Below are positions 7,479 to 15,725 of a DNA stretch of 20,174 nt, piece after piece. The translations under genes were made by a program, and so were the position numbers. Positions within the stretch are counted from its first letter, which is position 1. Every line of letters begins with the position of its first letter. The DNA is from an uncultured Caulobacteraceae bacterium (GTDB taxonomy: Bacteria; Pseudomonadota; Alphaproteobacteria; Caulobacterales; TH1-2), in assembly GCA_937967425.1 (NCBI GenBank), contig CALBST010000180.1:1-20174 (forward strand), read 5' to 3'. The notes under the pieces were generated by a model. The model searched no databases and had not been told where the DNA came from. It was given only the letters and a program-made list of their open reading frames with translations.

Positions 7479-8660
7479 TCAGGCGGGTTTGCGGACATGC
7501 GCGGAAACGCCTGCCGCGATGATGTCGCGACCGATCGGGCCGAGGGTTTCATCGAGTTCGTGCCCGTGCAGCGCCAATTCCTGATTGAGATGCGCGAGTG
7601 TCTTGGCCCAGCGCTCATTGGTGACGAAGCCTGAGATGGCGTCGAGCTGCATGCGCCACCCCCAGGACGGCGTCTGCCACGGCGAAACGCCAAGCCAGAG
7701 AAACTCGAAGCCTTCAAACACAGCCCGGAGGCCGCTGGTCGTCATGTTGAAATAGTGGCTCGGGTCGCCGTGGAAGGGCTGCATGAACGCCGTGTCGATA
7801 TAGGCGGTGCCGCCGGGCTTCAGGATGCGCCACAGTTCGCGCGCCATTTGCCTCGGATCGCGCAAATGTTCGAACACCGCATGGCTGACGACGAGATCGA
7901 TCGATTGGTCCTTGAACGGCAGGTTCGGGGCCGAATTGACGATGTCGACACCCGGAAAATGCACCGCATCCAAATAGATGCCGTTCGGCAGAATATTCTC
8001 GCTCGGCCGGATGCCGCAGCCGAGGTCGAGGAAAATCTGATCGCCGGAGAGCGCCTTGATCAGATCAAGGGTCTGGTTCGGATAGCCGTGGGTGCTGCCA
8101 TGCTCGGCGATGCGAATGAGGGGTGCATCGCCGGTAGCATGAAAGTGCGGCACGCCGTCGATCACGCGATGCGCGACGCCGCGCCCCGCATTCATCACCG
8201 CGTCTCGCGCTTCAGGCGAGTAGAGTGAGGCGAGCTGGTAGGTCCGCCGCCGCGCGGGGCGTGCAGGCGCACTGTATGATGCCGGGAGGCTGAGCTTCCC
8301 GGCGGAAACCGTGTGTTCGCCATCGCTGAACACCGCGCGTACCGAAAGCACCGGCGGCGGCGCTTTGGGGTCAAGCACCACGTCGCCGAAGAAGCCGGAG
8401 TTCGCCGCAAGCGGCTTGCCTGGCCACGCCGCGCCGACATCAAGCCGCAGCGCGCGTGTGGCGGCTGCGGCTGGTTCATCGTTCAACAGCAACTGGATAT
8501 TCTCGGCCGGCTCGCCGGCGCGGTTCATGATCCAGCCGCTCACGCGCACGATGTGCGACGAAACCGCGAAGTTCGAAGGTTGATCAATGCTGAACGTGAC
8601 GCCGTCCATGAGCAGGCCTCGCACCTTGGCGGCCGAACGCTCAAATAATCGTTCCCGCAT
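7479..8660 (-). CDS. SAM-dependent methyltransferase (type 11) with N-terminal beta-rich domain
   Basis: This 393-residue protein has two parts. Residues about 20-130 look like a beta-sandwich, with alternating strands such as SSHIVRVSGWIMN, ENIQLLLNDEP and PVLSVRAVFSDGEH. Residues about 190-320 form a class I methyltransferase fold: motif I IFLDLGCG (209-216), the post-I acidic segment PGVDIV, NLPFKDQSIDLVVSHAVFEHL (the type 11 hallmark) and LWRILKPGGTAYID. The LPF.D..DLV..H..EHL pattern is shared with methyltransferases of glycan clusters. The likely job is O- or C-methylation of a sugar, possibly capping the exported chain; that is inference from neighbours. The ATG at 8658-8660 lacks a good ribosome site, and Met18 (8607-8609) is an alternative. 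It is convergent with rmlA and divergent from the giant glycosyltransferase gene. Confidence 0.82.
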   Translation of the reverse strand: MRERLFERSAAKVRGLLMDGVTFSIDQPSNFAVSSHIVRVSGWIMNRAGEPAENIQLLLNDEPAAAATRALRLDVGAAWPGKPLAANSGFFGDVVLDPKAPPPVLSVRAVFSDGEHTVSAGKLSLPASYSAPARPARRRTYQLASLYSPEARDAVMNAGRGVAHRVIDGVPHFHATGDAPLIRIAEHGSTHGYPNQTLDLIKALSGDQIFLDLGCGIRPSENILPNGIYLDAVHFPGVDIVNSAPNLPFKDQSIDLVVSHAVFEHLRDPRQMARELWRILKPGGTAYIDTAFMQPFHGDPSHYFNMTTSGLRAVFEGFEFLWLGVSPWQTPSWGWRMQLDAISGFVTNERWAKTLAHLNQELALHGHELDETLGPIGRDIIAAGVSAHVRKPA

Positions 8661-8831
8661 GAAAAACCATAAATCCCTGGTCTGGATTAGCTGTGCTTTT
8701 ACGAGGAACGGGTAGCCCCAGAAAGCTGCATTTCGGCGCGCCCTCTATCTGGGTTGTGAGCTTGCCGGTCTGGCCCCGTTCGGGCAAGTTTTCGCAGCTT
8801 TCAGCAAGAATTGCGTGGCGGGGGAAGAGGG
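8661..8831. promoter_or_regulatory. Divergent intergenic region before the giant glycosyltransferase gene
   Basis: These 171 bases lie between the divergent starts of the methyltransferase gene and the plus-strand glycosyltransferase gene and should hold promoters for both. A six-base inverted repeat, CTTGCC (8761-8766) with GGCAAG (8783-8788), has a 16-base loop; it is too weak to call an operator or terminator. I saw no convincing sigma-70-type hexamer pair. A GGGGGA stretch at 8820-8825, six bases before the ATG at 8832, is the probable ribosome site of the glycosyltransferase gene. Confidence 0.35.
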
Positions 8832-11800
8832 ATGTCGGGCCAACCATCGCAGGGCGAAAATCGCGCTGGCGATGAAAATTGGCCGGGCGAACAGCGCCGG
8901 GCGATCATCCCTCAAAAGCGAATTTGTCTCGCTATCCTCGGTATGCACCGCTCGGGCACCAGCGCCCTTGCGCGCGTCCTGAATATTCTTGGCGCGAAAC
9001 TCCCGGCGACGCTCAATCTTGCCGATAGTGGCAATGACACTGGCTACTGGGAATCCGACCCGCTTATTCAGTACAACGACACGCTGCTCAAGGAACTCGG
9101 CAGTGCGTGGTACGATTGGCAGGCGCTCGATTGGTCGCGTGTGCCGATGCGGCGCCGCGCCGAGATCAAGGCGGAGGTGGCGGCCGTGCTCTCGGCGGAG
9201 TTCGGCACCTCCTCCATGATCGTGGTCAAGGAACCGCGGCTCTGCCGCCTAGCGCCGGTGTTTCTCGACGCCACAGATGAAGCTGGCTACGAGCCGCGTT
9301 GCATCATGCCGATCCGCTCGCCGCTGGAAGTTGTGCAATCGCTTGCGCGGCGTGATCGCATGTCACGCGGGCAGGCGGCGCTGCTCTGGTTGCGCCACAC
9401 GCTTGATGCAGAACTGGCGACGCGTTCGCGTTCGCGCGTCATCACCAGCTATGATGATCTGCTAAACGATTGGCGCGGGACCACCGAACGGATTGCGAAC
9501 GAACTCTCCCTGCGCTGGCCGCATGCGGCTCAGGACGTGGCCCGTATCATCGACTCCTTCCTTTCTGATAGCCAACGTCATCATCGTAGCAGAACCGAAG
9601 ACGTTTTTCTCGATCCGTTGCTGCGCACCTGGGTAGGCGAGACGTACGCGGCGTTCCTGGTGCTACAGCAGAATCCGAACTCGGCTACGGCGCTTGAGAC
9701 TTTGGATGAGGTACGCGAGGCCTTTAACGGCGCCGCGCCAGTGATTGAGCGCTTGCTCACCGATGCAAAGCGGACCCACGAAGCAGAGCTCGCGCAGGTG
9801 CGCGAAGCAGCTGCGGCTGAGCGCGAAGCGCTGCAGGCGAGCATCGCCGCGTCGGCGGCGGAAGTCGAACGGGCGCTGCAATCGGCCAACGAAGAAGCGG
9901 ACCGTCGTGTCGCCGAGGCCAATGAAGCAGCCTCTCGCTGCGTTGAGGAAGCCAATCTCCGCGTCGCCGAAGCCACCGAGGCGGCCGCGCGTGCGGCGGC
10001 CGTAGCGGCCGAAACCGCTGCGCGAAATGTCGCCGAGATCACGCTAAGCGCTGAGCAGCGTGAGGCCGCGTTGCAGGCGCGTATCGGCGAACTTGAGCAC
10101 GATATGGGAACGGCGCGCGGATCGATCGCGCAACTTTCAGCGGACTTGGGCGAGGTCATCCAACGCGCCGACCAGACCAGCGCCGCCCTAACAGAAACCG
10201 CGCAGGCGCTCGACGCAACCAGAACGCAGCTCGGCGAGCGCGAACAGGCTTTGGCGGAAACCACGCAGGCGCTCGATGCGACCAGAACGCAGCTGAGTGA
10301 GCGAGAGCAGGCGTTGTTGGCGGCGCAATTGGAGGTCCGGCGGCGTGTCGCCGTGATCGGCTCACTTGAAAGCGCGCTCACCATGTCCAGACGCAGTGTC
10401 GCGCACTTGCGCGGCCAGCTGGACGCTAGCCTCTATGCGAACGCGCGGGCGAGGGATGCGCTCGATGAGAAGGAGCGCGCCCTCCAAGCGGCGCACGCCG
10501 AGATTGCGCGCCGGGATGCAAAGCTGCAGTCCGCAGCTGAGGTGGCGGCCGCCGAGGCGCAAGCGCGCGATACGCAACTTCGAACCACAGCCGCTGAGCT
10601 GAGCAATGTGCGTGAGCAGGCGGAAGGATTTCGTGCTGCAGCCGAGGCGGCCAATGCCGAGATGGAACGGTTGCGCGAAGAGGTGCATGCGCGCGAGGTG
10701 CACCTGCACCAAATGGGCAGCTCGACGTCGTGGCGGCTTACGCGTCCAATCCGGGGCGTGAAGAAGCTCTTCACAGACCCCGAGTTCCGCCGCCGTTTGC
10801 CCGCGCGTGTCTTTGGCGAAGCTAATACGGGGCAACCGTTGCGCCGCTGGACATTGCCATGGGCGCGGCACGTTGCGAGCCGGCTTCTGAACGATCAGCG
10901 CTATCGCGCTAACGCTCTGGGCAAGACCAAGCGCGTGCTGCAGGGGCAGTATGGCGAGGCGCCGCGCGCGGAAGCCTTGCCGCCGCCAGCTTCGCCACCT
11001 CAGATTGCGCCGACGCCAGACGAAGGGCGTACGTTGGAGCCATATGAGGCCTGGCTTCGCGTCAACGCGTTGACGGAGGCGGATCGCGCTGATCTGCGCG
11101 CTGCGCTGGCGCTGCGCCAAGGACGGACACCGAAGCTCTCGGCGATCATGCCGGTCTACAATTCTGATCCGCGCTTGCTGCGCGAAGTCGTCGATTGCGT
11201 GCGGGGCCAGATCTACGAGAACTGGGAATTGTGCATCGTCGATGATTGCAGCCCGTCGCCACATGTGAAGCCGCTGCTGAAAGAGATCGCGCGGCTGGAT
11301 AAGCGCATCAAGGTAACGCATCGCGCCAAGAACGGCGGCATCGCCGAGGGCACGAACAGCGCAGTGGCGATGGCGGATGGCGAGGTCGTGGTGTTCATCG
11401 ATCATGACGATCTGATCACGCCGGATTGCTTCGCTGAACTCGCACTCTATTACGCCGATCACGCTGACGCCGACATCGTTTATAGCGATGATGATAAAGT
11501 CGATATGCATGGCGTGCGTTCGGCACCGCAGTTCAAGCCGGACTATGCCCCGGCACTGCTGCTGTCGTTCATGTATATGGGTCACGTCTTCTCGGTGCGC
11601 CGCTCGCTGTTCAACGAACTCGGCGGCTTCCGTAAGGCGTTCGACGGGTCGCAGGACTATGACTTCGCGCTGCGCGCCGTCGAGCGCGCCCGTCATGTCG
11701 GTCACATCCCGAAGGTGCTCTACAGCTGGCGCATTGCGCCTGGGTCAACGGCGGCCTCCGCCGATGCGAAACCGGAAAGTTTCGAGGCAGGGCGCAAGGC

Positions 11801-13913
11801 GGTCGAGGAAGCGCTGGCGCGTCGTGGCGCGAAGGGCCGCGCTGTCCACCCGGATTGGGCGCGCGTCGCCAAGTGCGGGATTTTCTCCGTCGAGTTTCCG
11901 GACACCGGGCCACGCGTCACGCTGATCATTCCGACCCACGATAAGCTTGAGCTGCTGCGCCCGTGCGTGGAGTCGCTCTCGCGCACAACCTATCGCGACT
12001 ACGAGATCATGGTTGTCGATAACGACAGCAAAGAGCCGGAGACTCTGGCTTATCTGCGCGAGATCGAACGCCGGCCGAATATTCGCGTCGAACGGATTTC
12101 GAACGAAGGCCGTCCGTTCAGCTACGCGCGCGTCAACAACGAAGCCGTGCGGCGCGCCAACACCGAGTTTGTGCTGCTGCTGAACAACGATACCGAGCTT
12201 CGTGAGCCGCGCTGGCTCAGCCAAATGGTGGGTCACGCGCAGATGCAAGGCGTCGGCGCCGTCGGCGCCAGATTGTTGTTCGGCGATGGAACGATCCAGC
12301 ACGCCGGCATCGTGCACGGCATGTATGGCGGCATGGCCGGCCCGGCGTTCCGCAATCGCGATTGCCACGATTGGGGCTATCTCAATTTCCTCAAGGTCTC
12401 GCGCGAGTACGCGGCCGTCACCGCCGCCTGCTTGCTTGTGCGCAAAGACCTCTACGAGCGCCTGGGTGGCCTTGATGAGCAACGCTTCAACGTCGCCTAT
12501 AATGACGTCGACTTTTGCTACCGCATTGTCGATGAAGGCTTGAGCTGCGTGTACTGCGCGGATGCCGAGTTGTTCCATTATGAAGGCAAGACGCGCGGCC
12601 ATCGCGACAATCCGCGTGAGATCGCCGCCTTCCGAATGCTTTACCGCGGCCGGGAAGACGCCTGGTACAATCCAAACCTCTCGCTGGAGGACGAGCACTT
12701 CCAGATCCGCGGCGCGCGGCTGCCGCGCCGTGCGCAAAATCCGGTGCGTGCTGTCATGGTCTCGCACAATCTCGAGCACGAGGGTGCGCCGAATTCGATG
12801 ATGGAGCTGGTGTCGGGCCTGAAGCGGCGCGGCTTCGCCGATCCTGTGGTGCTGTCGCCGCTGGATGGTCCGTTGCGTGCGCACTACGAGGCCGCCGGCA
12901 TCGAGGTGCAGGTGATCCGCAACCCGATCGCGGACATTCACGACGAAGCGGCGTTCCTGGCGTCCATGAATGAATTCGGCGGCAAGCTCCGGGCGCTCGG
13001 CGCTGAAGTCGTGTACGGCAATACGTTGCAGACCTTCTGGGCTATGGCCGGCGCGAAAGCCGCGGGGCTGCCGTCGATCTGGAATCCGCGCGAGAGCGAA
13101 CCACCGGCGGATTATTTCGACTATCTGGCGCCGCCGCTTCGCCCGCACGCCTATGGCGGCTTTGCGTCTTCTTACGCGGTCATCTACGTCGCGAACGCGA
13201 CGCGCCAGAACTGGCGTGCGCTCGATACACGCAACAACACCCGCGTCATTCATAACGGCATCAGCATGGAGCGCCTGTCAGCGCGCGCCGGGACGTGGAC
13301 GCGCGACAGCGCGCGCGCCAAGCTCGGTTTGGGCTCGGGCGAGGTCAGCGTCACGCTCGTCGGCACCGTGTGCGACCGCAAAGGCCAGATCGATCTTGTC
13401 GAAGCCATCCGGCGTATGCCGCAGTACGCGATAGATCGCGCGCGCTTTCAGATCGTCGGTGACCGCGCGGGGTCATACAGTCAGGCCCTGCACGCCGCGG
13501 TCGCGACCTTGCCGGCCGATCGGCGCGAACGCCTCAGCGTCATCGGCGAGACCGGCGATCCGTATTTGTATTTCCGCGCCGCCGATATTTCGATCTGTAC
13601 GTCCCGTATCGAGAGCTATCCGCGCGTGATTCTGGAGGCGATGGCCTCGGGTTTGCCGATTGTCACGACATCGGTGTTTGGCATCGCCGAGCAGGTGCGC
13701 GAGGAGGTGAACGCGCTCCTTTATCAGCCTGAGCAAACCGATGTGCTCGCGCGTCAGATCGCCCGCCTGATTGGTGACGACGCGTTTCGCGCACGCATGG
13801 CCGACAACAGCCCGCTCGTGCTACAATGTCTGACCAAGTTCGATGAGATGCTGGTGGCTTACGGTGCCGTGTTCCGCGAAGCCGCCAGCGCTCCTGTTGA
13901 TCGGGCCAACTGA
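8832..13913 (+). CDS. Giant multidomain enzyme: sulfotransferase, coiled coil, GT2, GT2, GT4
   Basis: This is a 1693-residue single polypeptide. Residues about 30-260 resemble a P-loop sulfotransferase: PAPS 5'-phosphosulfate loop GMHRSGTSALARVL (37-50) and 3'-phosphate segment IRSPLEVVQSLARR (from 161). About 300-628 is an Ala/Glu/Arg-rich coiled coil ending in the SSTSWRLTRPIR motif (from 630) seen in other large glycosyltransferases. GT2 domain one (about 768-970) has SAIMPVYNS, CIVDDCS and the metal site FIDHDD (855-860). GT2 domain two (about 1028-1240) has TLIIPTHDK, MVVDNDS and LLLNNDTE. The C-terminus (about 1303-1690) is a GT4/GT-B domain with EHEGAPNSMMELVSGLKRRG and the EX7E motif starting at Glu1594 (ESYPRVILE). 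The probable role is cytoplasmic assembly of several linkages of a surface glycan, perhaps with sulfation. ATG 8832 is preferred over an upstream TTG at 8811. Three bases separate it from asnB. Confidence 0.9.
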   Translation: MSGQPSQGENRAGDENWPGEQRRAIIPQKRICLAILGMHRSGTSALARVLNILGAKLPATLNLADSGNDTGYWESDPLIQYNDTLLKELGSAWYDWQALDWSRVPMRRRAEIKAEVAAVLSAEFGTSSMIVVKEPRLCRLAPVFLDATDEAGYEPRCIMPIRSPLEVVQSLARRDRMSRGQAALLWLRHTLDAELATRSRSRVITSYDDLLNDWRGTTERIANELSLRWPHAAQDVARIIDSFLSDSQRHHRSRTEDVFLDPLLRTWVGETYAAFLVLQQNPNSATALETLDEVREAFNGAAPVIERLLTDAKRTHEAELAQVREAAAAEREALQASIAASAAEVERALQSANEEADRRVAEANEAASRCVEEANLRVAEATEAAARAAAVAAETAARNVAEITLSAEQREAALQARIGELEHDMGTARGSIAQLSADLGEVIQRADQTSAALTETAQALDATRTQLGEREQALAETTQALDATRTQLSEREQALLAAQLEVRRRVAVIGSLESALTMSRRSVAHLRGQLDASLYANARARDALDEKERALQAAHAEIARRDAKLQSAAEVAAAEAQARDTQLRTTAAELSNVREQAEGFRAAAEAANAEMERLREEVHAREVHLHQMGSSTSWRLTRPIRGVKKLFTDPEFRRRLPARVFGEANTGQPLRRWTLPWARHVASRLLNDQRYRANALGKTKRVLQGQYGEAPRAEALPPPASPPQIAPTPDEGRTLEPYEAWLRVNALTEADRADLRAALALRQGRTPKLSAIMPVYNSDPRLLREVVDCVRGQIYENWELCIVDDCSPSPHVKPLLKEIARLDKRIKVTHRAKNGGIAEGTNSAVAMADGEVVVFIDHDDLITPDCFAELALYYADHADADIVYSDDDKVDMHGVRSAPQFKPDYAPALLLSFMYMGHVFSVRRSLFNELGGFRKAFDGSQDYDFALRAVERARHVGHIPKVLYSWRIAPGSTAASADAKPESFEAGRKAVEEALARRGAKGRAVHPDWARVAKCGIFSVEFPDTGPRVTLIIPTHDKLELLRPCVESLSRTTYRDYEIMVVDNDSKEPETLAYLREIERRPNIRVERISNEGRPFSYARVNNEAVRRANTEFVLLLNNDTELREPRWLSQMVGHAQMQGVGAVGARLLFGDGTIQHAGIVHGMYGGMAGPAFRNRDCHDWGYLNFLKVSREYAAVTAACLLVRKDLYERLGGLDEQRFNVAYNDVDFCYRIVDEGLSCVYCADAELFHYEGKTRGHRDNPREIAAFRMLYRGREDAWYNPNLSLEDEHFQIRGARLPRRAQNPVRAVMVSHNLEHEGAPNSMMELVSGLKRRGFADPVVLSPLDGPLRAHYEAAGIEVQVIRNPIADIHDEAAFLASMNEFGGKLRALGAEVVYGNTLQTFWAMAGAKAAGLPSIWNPRESEPPADYFDYLAPPLRPHAYGGFASSYAVIYVANATRQNWRALDTRNNTRVIHNGISMERLSARAGTWTRDSARAKLGLGSGEVSVTLVGTVCDRKGQIDLVEAIRRMPQYAIDRARFQIVGDRAGSYSQALHAAVATLPADRRERLSVIGETGDPYLYFRAADISICTSRIESYPRVILEAMASGLPIVTTSVFGIAEQVREEVNALLYQPEQTDVLARQIARLIGDDAFRARMADNSPLVLQCLTKFDEMLVAYGAVFREAASAPVDRAN
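10194..10319 (+). repeat. 63-bp tandem duplication within the coiled coil
   Basis: Two adjacent 63-base units (10194-10256 and 10257-10319) are nearly identical. Each encodes 21 residues built around AQALDATRTQL or TQALDATRTQL followed by EREQAL. Twenty-one residues are exactly three heptads, so the copy lengthens the coiled-coil stalk without breaking its register. The few differences are mostly silent or conservative, which suggests a fairly recent duplication. Confidence 0.85.
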
Positions 13914-13916
13914 ACC

Positions 13917-15725
13917 ATGTGTGGCATTGCCGGCTTCGCCATTGAACCGCGTCTCTCGGGCGGCCTGCGCCCGGAAGCGTTGACACATATGCTCGAGTCG
14001 ATGATCGAGCGCGGCCCGGATGGTGAAGGCCGTTTGGTTGAGGGCGGCGTGGCGCTCGGCATGCGCCGCCTGTCTGTGATTGATCTCGATGGCGGCTGGC
14101 AGCCGCTGTTTAGCCGCGCCGGGCGTGTCGCCGCGTTTCAGAATGGTGAGATTTATAACTATCGCGAACTGAAAGGAGAGCTCACCGCGCGCGGTTACGT
14201 ATTCATGACCAAGAGCGACACAGAAGTGATCGCGGCAGGTTACGATGCCTGGGGCATTGACGGCCTGTTGCAGCGTCTCGACGGCATGTTCGCCATTGTC
14301 GTTTTCGACAAGGACACGCGGACGCTTCACCTTGCCCGCGACAGGCTAGGGGAAAAGCCGCTCTATTACGCGCACGCGCCGGGGTGCGCATTCGCCTACG
14401 CGTCCTCCTTTGTGCAGATCGCCGCGCTCCCCTGGGTTGAAGATGAACCGGACATCAAGCAACTCGATCGCTACCTGGCGATGCACTTTGCGCCCGGTGA
14501 CCGGACGCTGCTGAAACAAGTGCGGCGTTTATTGCCTGGTGAGCGTCTCGCCGTGAAGGTCGATACGCTAACGCTCGAACGCAAGCGCTACTGGCGTCCG
14601 CGCCTCGGTTCGCCGCGCGCGCTGGAAGCGGAAGCGCTGGCGGACATTGTCGAGAGCGCCGTTCACTCGCGCATGGTCGCCGACGTGCCCGTCGGCGTTT
14701 TCCTTTCGGGAGGGCTTGATAGCTCGATCGTCGCCGCCGCCGCAGCGGCGGTGAACCCACGCGTCGATACTTTCTCCATGGGCTTTGGCGCTTCGGAGCT
14801 CGATGAGTCCGGACACGCGCGCGCGGTGGCGCAGCGTATCGGTTCTCGTCACCACGAGTTTCAGTTCGATGTGAGCCAGTTCCTCGCGCTTCTGCCGCAA
14901 GTCACTGACGCGCTCGACGAGCCGATCGGCGATCAGGCTATGCTGCCGCTGTTCTGGCTTGCGCGGGAGGCGCGGAAGCATGTCACCGTCGTGCTGGCCG
15001 GTGAAGGTGCTGACGAGGCGTTCGGCGGTTACAGCTACTATCGTGCATTCGCCGAAGGTTTGCGTGCCCAGGTCACCAACCGGTTGGTGGTGGATGAACT
15101 GGCGGCCCTGCAATCGGGCTTCCCGATTCTTGCCGGCGCGGCCGAGCGAATGACGCTGATCCACGCTCCAATCGATGAAGAGCCCGATGCGTGGGAGCTT
15201 GAAACACTTAATTGGCTGCGTGACGCGCACTCACCACTTCAGCGCGCTTCGGCCGTCGATATCGCCACCTGGTTGCCGGACGATCTGTTGATCAAGTTCG
15301 ATCGCATGGCGATGGCGCATTCTCTCGAAGGTCGCGCGCCATTTCTGTCGCCTGACGTCCTTGAGGCGGGTCTCAACTTGCCAGATGCATCGCGTATGAA
15401 GGGCGAACTCAGCAAAGCGCTCCTGCGCAAGGCAGCCCCGAATGTGCTGACGCCGGAACTGCTGGCGCGGAAGAAGCAAGGGTTTGTGCTGCCGATGCGG
15501 GATTGGCTACGCCAATTGTTCGCCGCCTATAGTGGGCCGGCCGCGTTCTTCGCTTCGCACCCCGTGCCCGGGGTCGACCCGGATGTCGCGACGCGCATCG
15601 TGCTCGGCGACATGGACGAAGGACTGCGCCGCGAGCGTCTGTTGTTTGCGCTAGTCGTGCTCTGCATGTGGCGCAAGTCGTTCGAGCGCCGCCGCCGTGA
15701 GCTGTGCTCGCTTCTCGTCGCCTAG
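13917..15725 (+). CDS. asnB: Asparagine synthase (glutamine-hydrolysing) family amidotransferase
   Basis: This 602-residue protein has the two-domain AsnB layout. The N-terminal class II glutaminase begins MCGIAGF, where Cys2 becomes the catalytic nucleophile after Met removal. It continues with FQNGEIYNYREL, SDTEVIAAGYDAWG and ARDRLGEKPLYY. The C-terminal synthetase domain has the ATP pyrophosphatase loop SGGLDSS (264-270), then GEGADEAFGGYSYYR and LIKFDRMAMAHSLEGRAPFL. The textbook reaction is ATP-dependent amidation of aspartate with glutamine nitrogen. Homologues inside O-antigen clusters (WbpS/WbmJ type) are thought to amidate uronic-acid sugars, and the position three bases after a glycosyltransferase gene suggests the same here. 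Sequence alone does not separate the two roles. Its TAG stop overlaps the stop of the convergent gene. Confidence 0.93.
   Translation: MCGIAGFAIEPRLSGGLRPEALTHMLESMIERGPDGEGRLVEGGVALGMRRLSVIDLDGGWQPLFSRAGRVAAFQNGEIYNYRELKGELTARGYVFMTKSDTEVIAAGYDAWGIDGLLQRLDGMFAIVVFDKDTRTLHLARDRLGEKPLYYAHAPGCAFAYASSFVQIAALPWVEDEPDIKQLDRYLAMHFAPGDRTLLKQVRRLLPGERLAVKVDTLTLERKRYWRPRLGSPRALEAEALADIVESAVHSRMVADVPVGVFLSGGLDSSIVAAAAAAVNPRVDTFSMGFGASELDESGHARAVAQRIGSRHHEFQFDVSQFLALLPQVTDALDEPIGDQAMLPLFWLAREARKHVTVVLAGEGADEAFGGYSYYRAFAEGLRAQVTNRLVVDELAALQSGFPILAGAAERMTLIHAPIDEEPDAWELETLNWLRDAHSPLQRASAVDIATWLPDDLLIKFDRMAMAHSLEGRAPFLSPDVLEAGLNLPDASRMKGELSKALLRKAAPNVLTPELLARKKQGFVLPMRDWLRQLFAAYSGPAAFFASHPVPGVDPDVATRIVLGDMDEGLRRERLLFALVVLCMWRKSFERRRRELCSLLVA

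Noticed and set aside
8761..8788. A CTTGCC...GGCAAG inverted repeat before the giant glycosyltransferase gene
   Set aside because: It is only six base pairs with a 16-base loop and no T-run. It is expected by chance in GC-rich DNA and is not enough for a terminator or operator.
9581..10384. A 267-residue minus-strand frame rich in Ser, Ala and Cys opposite the coiled coil
   Set aside because: It is the complement of the low-complexity Ala/Glu/Arg repeat region of the giant enzyme. Its composition is what GC-rich coiled-coil codons give when read backwards.
11745..13253. A 502-residue minus-strand frame opposite the GT2 and GT4 domains
   Set aside because: It is long only because of high GC content. 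The plus strand has continuous glycosyltransferase motifs, and the minus translation is Arg/His/Asp-rich with no recognisable domain.
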